Under the pieces are notes generated by a model. It saw only the letters and a list, made by a program, of their open reading frames with translations. It did no database searches and was not told the DNA's origin. Source: Leucaena leucocephala (lineage: Eukaryota > Streptophyta > Magnoliopsida > Fabales > Fabaceae). From it: a DNA stretch of 64,000 nt. The DNA is taken from assembly GCA_037074615.1 (NCBI GenBank), contig CM073518.1:806001-870000 (forward strand). The letters run 5' to 3'. Of this stretch, positions 44,647 through 55,270 are shown in pieces. The position numbers and the translations under genes are program-made. The number at the start of each line of letters is the position of its first letter. Position 1 is the first letter of the stretch.

Positions 44647-46868
44647 GAGGGTAAAAGGGAAACCTCGGAAGCAAGATTAAATTTATTAAAAGTGAAAATC
44701 CGATGGCGTCGAATGAGGATTCCACGGGGAACCGCCTCAAATCCAACGGCTTGGGAAATATCTTCCACAACAAAATATCTGCGTTCCCTGAATGGAATGG
44801 CCCGCACGATCCACGTCAGCAGGCAGATCTTTTTTATGGCCGAAGATCAGAAAGGAAATACTCATTGGGTTCCCAGTGCTTCCTGTTTAGTGGAGGATAT
44901 TTAAGTTTGAAGGTCTTCCAAAAAAAAAAAACCAAGTTGGAGCCTTGGAGGGTCAACAACAACCCCATAGTCTTGTAACCAAAAAAAAAAAAAACCATCG
45001 TCTTCCCCTTCCTTTTTCCGGCTTTGATATTTCTTGTGAGAGAGACGAGTTGCCCTCTGTAGGTCCCGCCTCACAAAAGATATTACTAAGATTTTTTAAA
45101 TATCTCCTCTCAAGATATTTCTCGAGGGTTCTGAGTTTGCCCATGAATCTTATGGATAACTTTTCGACACGTGGTGGTGTTATTTTGGGATGTCTCGTTT
45201 GTGGTTTTGAGAGTTGTCAGACGCTATCTCCAAAATGTTTCTGAGTGCCCTGTTGTCACTCGCCTACGACACGACTGCTTCACCACTCGCTTAACCATTG
45301 GGTGAGTTGGCAAAATCGGAGTTTATGCCCTGGGTTCGGGATGACGATAATATCCCTGACTAAGTGCGTGGTGATTATTGAGCGTGAGGAATATAAGATT
45401 AATAAAGAAAAGCAGATGGACACTTTGCGTTATTCCATTTGTTCCGCGCCATGGGTGGGGGTTTTAATGATGTTGTGATCACGTTATTTTATTCCTAAGC
45501 CCAAATCGAGTGATATTTAAGATTATACTAACCTTAGGTTATGTTTACAGGCAAGTGTCTTTCATGCCTTCCCCTTTGTGCTACTTAAGCATATTAAGTT
45601 ACATCAAAACAGCTTCAAAGAGGGGTGTCACTTTTTTTATTACAGCACAGGTTTAAAAAATGAGATTATATATGTACGCATACCACCTACGCAGATCTGA
45701 AAACCGATTGATAAGAAGAATGAAGACGAGGTCTTTTTTACTTTATTTTATTTTTCCCGAAGCGGGAGCTGAATTTGATAAAAGGATTTGTGTGGTGCTA
45801 TTGTAATCATAGTTATGTATATGAAATAAAATTTATTTAAGCACTCTCACGTTATACCAACAAATGCTTTTTAAAACTTAGTCTCACTCTCAAAATTGAT
45901 TAGGTATATCAAATAAAGTTTTAATTTTTGTTATATAAATAAGTTTAGATAAATTTGTACTAATCTTTTATTAAAATTAGGATACAATCTTAAAATTTAA
46001 AAAATATTTATAAAAAAATTATAAAATTATATATTAAATAATTTTTTATAATAACAATAAAAATTAAATTCAAATTCCTAACCTATAGGATGAGAACGGG
46101 CTTTCTAGTCTAGCATGTTTTAGCTGAAGAGATGGCACTATGTTGTCCCTAACAATAACAAGTAGAATTAATTATCACATTTAAACAGGGAGAGTTGACC
46201 CTGGGTCCTTTCGAGTGAGTGCTGCAACAATTTCAAATCTTGTATTCTCTCTCCTTTTGAATATAAAAATTATTTTAATTTTAAATATAAAACTCAATTT
46301 ATTTTATATTTTAAAATTATAATATTCCCCAAAAGTATTATACATAATTGACTGATTGTATATATTAAAATAATTTTTATTAAAAATAGTTTAAATATAT
46401 ATTTTTAAATAAAATATTTTTGTAAAAATAATATATAATTATTATAAATATTTAATTAAATTAATTTTTTAATTTATTTAAATTAGTTAAATTGATTTAT
46501 ATTAATAGTAGGATAATAACTTTACGGTGAAATATAATTAATGTGACAAGTGGGAGTGGGAAGTGTTTGATATTTGCCATTGTGCAGATATTATGGAACT
46601 ATCTTATGCATGCACCCAGACCTCAAAAAGTTCATAAGGGAACCAAAGTCGCTATAGTGAAAATGTGAAATAATTAAGGACCACACGACCTTTTGTTTTG
46701 GATAAAATTTGAGGCAGCATGGCCACGTCACCAGGACCCCGTCCCCCACTGCATGCATCTTCATCCAAAAGATCTCTCCCTCACTGCTCTCCTCCGTCGT
46801 TTTCTACCCTCACTTTCTTTCCTCATCCACTCCCTCACTGTTCTCTTCTCCCAGACAAACCCACCTTC
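44647..46868. other. Displaced PRR5 promoter and spacer before PSRP1
   Basis: The part to about 45500 reads best as the original PRR5 promoter (minus direction). The 91-codon ORF at 44703 has no recognisable family. The rest (45500-46600) is AT-rich with no gene, and 46720-46868 is the CT-rich leader of PSRP1. Confidence 0.55.
44772..45173 (-). promoter_or_regulatory. Evening-element / CCA1-site cluster plus G-box, likely PRR5 promoter
   Basis: AAAATATCT (exact evening element) is at 44772-44780. AGATTTTT, the complement of the CCA1-binding site AAAAATCT, is at 45089-45096. AAATATCT is at 45098-45105 and AGATATTT at 45113-45120. A CACGTG G-box is at 45168-45173. Such sites bind CCA1/LHY/RVE and PIF/HY5-type proteins and suit a clock gene. 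A TATA-like stretch on the minus strand at 44677-44690 lies just above the Copia insertion point. Confidence 0.55.
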
Positions 46869-48339
46869 ATGCTTAACTCAATGGCGACTCCGCTCTCTTC
46901 CGCCTTTCCCGCCTCTTATCTCCCGCCACCCTCTTCCTCTTCTGCTTCTCCCTCCACTTCATCTCCTCTTTTTCTGAGGCAATCCACAAAGTCCTTAGCC
47001 TTCTTTAGTCCCCCCGAGATACTCAAATGTGCTGCTATTGCGCCCAGAACCAGAAGGAACTGTGCATGTTCACTCCTCGTTCGTATGTCCTGGGATGGAC
47101 CCCTCTCTTCCGTCAAATTGATCACACAGGCCAAAAATGCTGAGGTTTCTCCTCTTCCCAACCCCTTCTCCTCAATTTCCCCCCAACATGTCTATCCTCA
47201 AAACTATTTTTTCCAGAATCGTCGGACGGTCCTTAAAATATCGCATTGAATATTTTGACATTTGAGAACAAATAGATTTGTTATTTTTCTAGGTGGAGGA
47301 ATTTAAAGTGAGAAAATAATGCGGAATTGTGTACAGTTGACGGATACGGTGAAGCAGCATGTGGAGGAGAAGTTTGGGAAGGCAGTTCAGAACCATAGTC
47401 ACCTGGTTAGGGAGGTGGATGTGAGATTATCCGTCCGAGGAGGAGGAGAATTCGGGAAAGGACCCCTCACCAAAAGATGTGAGGTACCGCTTGCGCTCCT
47501 AGTATTACAATTATTTGGGATATTAAAAGATTTTAGCTTGCCGCCATTTATCAAGGGTGTAGGGGATAAGATTCAAGAGCTGAGCAATTGAGAGATGTAA
47601 TCTTACTTCTTTGAAATGTCTTCCTCACATTCACATATAATTCAAAATTAGGGTTTTATGGTGTACTTGATTAGGTGACATTGTTCACGAAGAGGCATGG
47701 AGTGGTGCGGGCCGAGGAAGAAGCAGAGACCATGTATGGGAGTATAGATTTGGTATCCTCAATCATTCAGAGAAAGCTGAGGAAGATAAAGGAAAAGGAG
47801 TCAGATCATGGTCGCCACATGAAGGGCTTCAATAGGTTAAAAGTCAGGGAGCCCGTAACTCCTTTGCCCCTCGATGATACAGAGACTGACACACCTCCCC
47901 AGCAGCAGCAGGAGGAACAATTCATTGACGAGGTCGGTTCTTAGAAATCTCGCTCGCATGCGTACTAGATCTTTTTCTGTTCATTGGTAGATAAATTGTT
48001 TATCGTGGACGGGTTTTGCAGGTTGCGCGCACAAAATACTTTGACATGCCACCGTTGACAGTAAGCGAAGCAATTGAGCAGCTGGAAAATGTTGATCATG
48101 ACTTCTATGGTTTTCGAAATGAAGACAATGGTGAGCAATTATAGTGTAGCTCATTTTCTTTTGCCCTATGTATCAATGATCTGTAATTTGGTATTGTAAC
48201 TGCTTCAGGGGAGATCAATATAGTGTACAGAAGGAAAGAAGGAGGCTATGGAGTCATCATACCCAAAGGAGACGGCAAAGCGGGGAAATTGGAGCCTATG
48301 GTGGTGGAAACAGCAAGAGAAACCTCCCTCTCAGAATGA
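46869..48339 (+). CDS. PSRP1: Plastid ribosome-binding factor PSRP1 (HPF/YfiA family)
   Basis: The five exons are 46869-47144, 47337-47483, 47675-47932, 48022-48130 and 48209-48339. All are GT-AG and in phase, encoding 306 residues. The Ser/Pro-rich N-terminus (about 65-70 residues) is a chloroplast transit peptide; 46881 (MATPLSS) is an alternative start, and a further in-frame ATG lies at 46719. The mature part begins near MSWDGPLSSVKL. It has the HPF/RaiA fold with HVEEKFGKAVQNHSHLVREV, RCEVTLFTKRHGVVRAEEEA and DLVSSIIQRKLRKIKEK. After an acidic, Gln-rich linker comes the long-HPF C-terminal domain with KYFDMPPLTVSEAIEQL and DFYGFRNEDNGEINIVYRRK. The protein binds the plastid ribosome decoding region and stabilises idle ribosomes. 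No lesions are seen. Confidence 0.94.
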
Positions 48340-51295
48340 ATTGAAACAACTGTAGAGCTTGTATATGATTTGCGGATACCAATGGCTTTATATCTGATCT
48401 GAGCAAGGGCAAACTTTTGTTTAGGTTTCAGTTTTGTGGAGTGTTAACCGACTTCTCAAATATTGATAATTTGGTCTGCTTAAAAGTGGTCCGATTGCCT
48501 CGTGTACTGCAGGTCAAGTAAACCGTGATTATAAACCTAATTATAGATTAAGTGGCGCATATTTATTGAGGGAAAGAATGACGCGTGTGACGACGAGATT
48601 AAAAGGAGACTTATGCATTGTAAAAGTCTGAGGCTCCAGTGATGTCACTTCAACAGAGCTCTTTTAGCTTCCATTATACATGCCACCCAATCAAGAACTA
48701 CAAAGTAAAAGGTCTATCACGATTCACCACTAATGGAAATTTTCTTCTTGCTCCTTTGCTCTTCTTACGCAGGAATCCCCTTTAATTAGAATGGACATTG
48801 AGTTTTCTTCTGTTCATTTTTGGGGTTCCTGGGAATAGAAAGCATGTAACGATTGAAGCAATAAATTCATTCATAAATAACTTATTAACAGTGCGGTTTC
48901 CTTTAAATGTCAGTACTTTATATTGGTAAGCTCATTGCAATCTAATCTGATCTAAATGTGGTATTAATGGCAAAACCCCTCCTAATCCACACACATATTG
49001 CAACACCACAGCATAATGTCCAATTAGTCGAGCCAATTATATATAACTTGATCGGGGAATGAAAATAATGAATGAGAGTGTCATTGCTTATCAATTACCA
49101 ATAAAACATTCAAAAAAGTATAGGGATTCAGATAGTTCATAAAACCATAAGCAGTATGTTTATCTTCCACTCTATGCAAATACATGAAACCCCCCATAGT
49201 TACTTGTAAAAACAAAACTGACCAATACTAAGAACAAACATGTATGCACACACAAATTTATGTGTGCAAGCGTGCAAACAATGAACAATGTGGCTACATC
49301 AGACAACAAGAAGACGTCCTACGAAAATCTCACTTAATTGGAGAAGAACAAAAGAAAAAAAGAAAACATTTCTGCCAGCAAAATGATTAATTTCTTTGCC
49401 TCTTCAGCCTCAGGAAGGGTCACCAAGCATAAACCGTAGTCAGAAAAGTTATCAGTGCCAGCATCAATAACAAACATACTATGAACAACCAAAAGGTAAA
49501 AGAAAAGGGAAGCTTTGACAAGTTCATCTCTAAATCACAGTGTGTGTGAGAAGCCTGAATATTACAGAGCCCCCCTAACAGGGAAACTAACAATCATGAT
49601 CAGCCAGATTTCTTCTCCTTTTTTTATCTTTTACTTCTGAGTCCTGACAGTCAAATTGTGTTCATAATAACCAACAATCTGACCAGGCAAAAAATGCATA
49701 CACCCCCACAAGCACTTCTTAAAGAGATAAGGGCAGAAGTTGTTATCAGAACTTCAAGCCGATCCCAAATTTTATTTTAAGAAAAAAACAATTATAGGGC
49801 AATAAGCAGTTAAGCACCTCATCAACCGCCCCCCACCCCGTCCCACAAAACAAAAAACCCAAGTTGAAATAAGAACCTCATAAACCTTTATTCAATATCC
49901 CATGGTTCAAGTTGTAGAAATTACTCTTAAAATTGTACCTATAAGCTTGATGCGCCCATTAATCGTAAAAGCAATTTTACCAAAGTGTTGTAGTGGAAAC
50001 CGTTATACTAGTTCGCACCAACTAATCATGGTGAATAAAATTGAGCTGACATTTCTGTTATTTACAAAATCAGTAATCATAACCACAATGGTATATCAGT
50101 GTCCAACAAAAACAATTACTATGTTTTGGATGTGAAGTAAATTAAGGAGGAAATACCTAGATGGGAAAACTCCCAAAAATAGTAAAAAAATTTACCCTTT
50201 TAAAAAATTTTCCTTCATAGTATTTCCCCTTATTTTGTTCTCACTTTTCCCTCTATCCAAATATAGTTTAAACTACAATTGAACATGCAAAGCCTTTCAA
50301 GAAAAACTTACACAATCTATTGGCCTTTTAGCCTAGATATTGGACCAGAGCAACATTAATTGTTAACTGATAGTGTATAGGTCAGCCTCTAAATCGCCAT
50401 TGTAAAATGATACTTAGAGCATGGTGTTTGATCCATGAACAAGGCACCGGGTATGGATCATCACTCTTGCTGTTATATATTATAGCAGCACTATTTCTAT
50501 CACACAAACTGTAGCAATAACTTATTTAAGGGCATAAAGAGACCACCGACTTATCAAGCCTAAAATGATACTCCTCTTGTCCTTTCTTAATAGTTTATAG
50601 CGTAATTTATAATACGAGGTCTTATATTAAAGACTAGAGAAATAATCGAGAACATGAAAAGAGGAGACATGTGAAACAAGCCCGCAGAAAACATGAGACC
50701 CAAGCCCCCATTTGAGAAGTACTTCTCATTTGACATTCCATGCGATTACCACAACAGCGAAGGAAACCTTCTTCCATATTGGCGTATTACCACAAGGCAT
50801 TGGTCATTTACCCTTGCCCGCTGTCTCATCCTAACCAAATTAGGGACTTCCTCAGATCCTGAAGTCATCAAACACAAACCAAAGTGTATATCTAAACTCA
50901 CTAAGAAAACCCCGGAATAACAAAGCGATCAAACTGCTGAAAGTAACATAAAATATAAAGGCGGCTTCATTTTCCAAGCATGCAATAATGCAAGCGTCGA
51001 TAATGTTAAACATCTTACAAGCCACATTAAATATATAGAAACACAAACACAGCGCTCATCAGTTAAACCATTGAAATAATGCATGCATTAACGTAGGCAT
51101 ATATATACTATATTGTACAGAGGCTCATAATAGCTGCAAAAAACTTTCCGAGTCTAGGACATCAAATCAGCTCGATTAATTGAAGCAAAATTTAGAAACC
51201 CATTATATATAATTAAGCTCTTACTTAGGTGGACGGAGTTATAAACTCTCATCCCTATTCGACCCAAATTGATACTCCATAAACTTGGGTTCCTT
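48340..51295. other. Spacer between PSRP1 and the minus-strand unknown gene
   Basis: PSRP1 3' flank, then about 2.5 kb of AT-rich sequence. I checked both strands for exon-like stretches and found none I can support. The right end is the 3' flank of the gene at 51296-51961. Confidence 0.45.
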
Positions 51296-51961
51296 CTACA
51301 CACCAGCCGTATTATGATTAACAAACCCAAGAATTCCTTTGTTCTTCTTGGAAAAAGACTTCGATTTCCTTTTCCTCTCTCTGACTTTCCACACATTATT
51401 TTTTCTAAAGACAAACTTCTCAACCTTCCACCCTGGGCAACTCGTATCGATCACAGTCACCTCGGACTTGGAAAAACCTCTCAACTCGTTGACATCATTC
51501 TCTTTCTCCTCCTCAACATCGCAATATTCCAAACCTTCTTCTTGCAGCTTCGTCATATCGTTATTGAATGAATTTGTAGCAGGGACCTTATCGCCTTTCC
51601 GCGCACAGTAGACGATACCAGTGTTACACAACGAAGAAGCGACGAAGAATTTGGGGTTCGTCTGCTTCCTGGGACACTTCTTTCCGGAGCTGAGGCGACC
51701 GCCCATGTTGAAGAGCTCAGCAAGAACGCTTCTCAATGGGGGGCGGACATCGGCGGGGGAAATCTCGGAGCCCCGAGTCCGATTCTTTGACGAGTGCGTG
51801 GGTTCGGAGATGGAATGGAATGAATCGGAGGGTGTAGGGTTTGGGTGGTTGGCGAGAAAAGAGTCGAGGTCGAGATCGTCGCCTGTCGGGATGCCCTTGT
51901 TGTGCCGGAGCCGGTCGAGCCAGTTTAAACCGGACTTTTGTGCCGGAGCCGGACAGAGCAT
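51296..51961 (-). CDS. Conserved plant protein of unknown function, basic
   Basis: An intronless minus-strand ORF of 221 residues from the ATG at 51961 (MLCPAPAQKSGLNWLDRL). The reading frame stays open upstream but without an ATG. Visible blocks are NWLDRLRHNKGIPTGDDLDL, SVLAELFNMGG, KKCPRKQTNPKFF and a C-terminal VIDTSCPGWKVEKFVFRKNN followed by a strongly basic tail. The middle contains a short acidic stretch (EEGLEYCDVEEEKEND). The basic tail could be a nuclear localisation signal. I think related proteins exist in other plants but know no function. From its position between PSRP1 and the P1 gene it may match the uncharacterised gene at the same place in Arabidopsis; that is recall and should be checked. 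Confidence 0.75.
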   Translation of the reverse strand: MLCPAPAQKSGLNWLDRLRHNKGIPTGDDLDLDSFLANHPNPTPSDSFHSISEPTHSSKNRTRGSEISPADVRPPLRSVLAELFNMGGRLSSGKKCPRKQTNPKFFVASSLCNTGIVYCARKGDKVPATNSFNNDMTKLQEEGLEYCDVEEEKENDVNELRGFSKSEVTVIDTSCPGWKVEKFVFRKNNVWKVRERKRKSKSFSKKNKGILGFVNHNTAGV

Positions 51962-54900
51962 TCTTAGAATCGGGAGAAGAATGTGGAGAAACCCGAGAGT
52001 CTGAAAAGAATCAGGGGGAAGAGGAGGGTGAGAGTGAACGGAACGGCGGGGCAGGGAAGGGGAATTCACATTGGAGTCCAGGGACAGGGTAAGTGAAGGA
52101 CAGAAGGGTACGGACGAGCGTCGTCAGTGAATGACACGTGGCGCAATGCCGGAGCAGTATTTTCAAAGCAGATGGAGAGGGCGAGATAAGGGTCCTTGAG
52201 ATCACTTTTTACAGTGCTAAAGCATGAAACAAGTGGTTCCAATTTCTAACCCAATTTCAACTAAAAAATTTAAAGGTACTACTATATTTGATAATTGATT
52301 TTCTGCTCAAATCTCTTCGAAAGGTACAACTTTTCATTTTAGGGTTTTCTCTCCGTCCACTCTTCTTCGCGATCGCGGAAAACATACTTAAAACGATGTA
52401 CTCGTGCCATTTTTGCTCTCCTTTTTCTGAATCTAATTTTGTTTGACGGATTGATCAGGAGGCACTCTGACTCTGACATTCCCATGGTGAGAGTCGTGAA
52501 GTTTGAAAATTTAGAACTTTCCCATATGGGGTAATTTTGATTTACTTGAATCATATCACGATGACGATGAAGAACGATTTAACCAGGGCTTAGCTAACCT
52601 TGAGGTCATGGATTTTGGAGGGATGACAGAATACGCGCCACAAGAATATACCCTTGTATTGAAGTTGTTGGCTTTGGCAATATTGTTTTAATATGCTAAT
52701 AGAAAATAGTTTGATCGAATAATTTGTTGCCATGTCCAAGTCTTGCAATTATTATTCTTTAGATCACTCATTGTCCCACTTTTAAACAAAACAGTGGGCA
52801 CGCGCCAATAGCAAGAGAAACAGATATATATGGATCCAATAGATCTGTGGTTTCCATGGATAACGTTGAGACGATGACGTGATGTGCAATTAATTTGGTT
52901 CGATGTTCAAATGATGAGGGTCTAACTAGAGGTGGATGCTCGGTTCAAGATTGTTCGAACTTGCAGCATGGAAGTGAAGTTCATGTGGTACTAGTAATTA
53001 ATTAGAGAATCAACACCCATTACAAACTCAGATGCTGTGTTTGGAGAAGCAACCCCCTTTCTTAATAAGAGCACCATCTACACGCGCGTTGAGGTGTGAA
53101 ATGCTTCCTCTTTAGTTGCGATGCGAGGGTAGGTAGGGAATTGCTGGTTTTTGTCATGATCATCACGTGTGTCAAATGCTTTTACCGTGTCTGTAATCTA
53201 ATACCGGCTGCTTCTTGTATGAGGGAAAGAAGGAGACTAGGGACGATATAATATCATGTTAATTAATGTTGAAAAACCGTGTTTGATGACTTTCTTGCTG
53301 CTGGTCAAAACTGTGTGTTTGCGAGTTTTGAAGCCACCTAACGCTAAGATAAATAAGAATCACTCCCCATAATACCATGCATATGCAGCACACCCTCCAC
53401 AGTCCACTCGCCCAACCCCACCCCACCCCACAACCCTTTCACACCTCCACTCTCTATTCTTGACCAAAACTGATATGACTCCTTTAAGATTACCAATAAT
53501 TTAAGAAGAAATCCCTCTTTTAACCAAGTTTGCTACATGTAAAATAAATGTCAGGGTGTTAACTCTAGTTAATCGTTAAGGAAATGACATGCCACTCTCA
53601 CTCATAGAACGAAATTCTAGCTGTCAGACAATTAAAATGTCAAAGGTTGATTATTCTATTCGATTCAACCAAGAATACGTCAACTTCAAATTTGTACTCC
53701 GCTGAATGCCGTGTTGTAATGTAACTTGTATGCTTATAACGCCTCACCTTTACTGCTTCCTTCATATTTTTATTACTCATTCTTCACTTCCACATGCATC
53801 CCTTCCCCATTTTATTTGGGGTCTTTGCTCGCCCTTTTCTACGTCCACAAACTTCTGCCACTCCGCGTAACGTATTAGTCTATTCCACCCAAATAGCCAA
53901 CAAAAAAACGAAATTCAAGATTTAGAAAATAAAAATGATACCCCAAAATAATATATATATTAAACATTCAAAAAGTAATAGAAGCTCTAAAATAACACCA
54001 GGCCCTACCCTTTTTCATTTAAAATTAGGATAAGTGCGGCACCGCTTATGATTGATAAATATGTTAATATTTCATGTTGATATAGAAAAAATTAGTACCT
54101 GATGGAAAGTAAAACTTGGAATTAGTAAAAATGCTACATATGACTTCGTCAAAGTGATATCATTACTGTATCGTCAAATAAATAATAATATTTCCCTTCA
54201 AGTTTTCTCACCCACCGACCACGCTCCACGGCTCAAACTAACATAAATCAATCTTCCCCTTCAACTGCCCCGAAAATCTCTCGGAGTCTGGTAATTCAGA
54301 TAGAGAAGGATCGTCCCAAAGTTTCGTTTCGCCGGCGAGGTCTAATACTCGAATTCAACTTGACTGGAAAACCCAAGCATACCCCACTGGTCGGTGGTGC
54401 CGCCGGAGCTCAGTCCTGTTGGGTTTGGTAGAGTGCCACAAACAGTTACGGTGGTGATAACCTTTTTAGTGGTTTGAGAGAGACCACATACATTGTTGCT
54501 GTCGCTCCCATTAGGTTAGGTTGTGTTTCCCACCACATGAATAACATAGAAGGGAACAAAACAAAAACGAGGCCAGGATATATAAGGTAGCGTGAAAAAC
54601 AAGGCCTAAGCGAACCACAGAGCCTAGGTGCCCCGCCCACTATTCTCTTGTTCGGCTCTATTCGCTTTCCTGGAAACGATCCAGAACCGTCAATTGACGC
54701 ATGTGGACTTCCCCCTTGTCGTTGCTTTCAATCTCCCCCACGCATCTCTAACTTGCTTCTCCATCAGCCTTTTTATTGGCCTTCTGATTCCTCTTCCCCT
54801 TCCCTGGTTCATCTCCAGGCCAAAATTGTTAGAAAATAAAAGATTTCATTGGTTCCTCGGAGACTTTGCAATTTGCCTTTCTTGCCCATCCAATTGCCAC

Positions 54901-55270
54901 AACCACCACCACCTATTGCTTGTGAAGATGCTTCGCCACACCACGGCGTCGTTGTGAGATAATACCGAAGCCAGCCTGGTTTCATTCCCCTTCTCATCCC
55001 TTATCTCTATCCCTCGGGTCTTAGTCAATAGCCTTATCCTTTGTCGCCCTTTCCCTCTGTTTTTTCGCCAAATTCGTCCGCTTCTTTTCTTCTTCGAAAT
55101 CTCTCGAGGTTCCTTATCGCAAACACCCCCCTCCCCCTTCCTCGATTTGTGCTCAAGATATTAAATCACAGGAGTGAATTTTCGTTGAAGGGGCGGGTTT
55201 GGTTTTCGGTTTTCTTTTTCTTTTTAATTCTTTTTCGCCTGCTTGATTTTCGATATTTTGTTCTCCTGTC
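51962..55270. other. Spacer and long leader region before the START-domain gene
   Basis: The left edge is the promoter of the minus-strand unknown gene. The middle is AT-rich with no gene. From about 54640 the sequence is CT-rich and looks like promoter and 5' leader of the gene at 55271; ORFs there (54628-54957, 55041-55661) are shadows of this composition. Confidence 0.5.

Noticed and set aside
44703..44978. 91-codon ORF upstream of the Copia element
   Set aside because: No recognisable domain; the region is better explained as the PRR5 promoter. The frame ends in low-complexity A-runs.
51621..52004. 127-codon plus-strand ORF
   Set aside because: It is antisense to the basic minus-strand gene, whose frame shows motif-like blocks and a good ATG.
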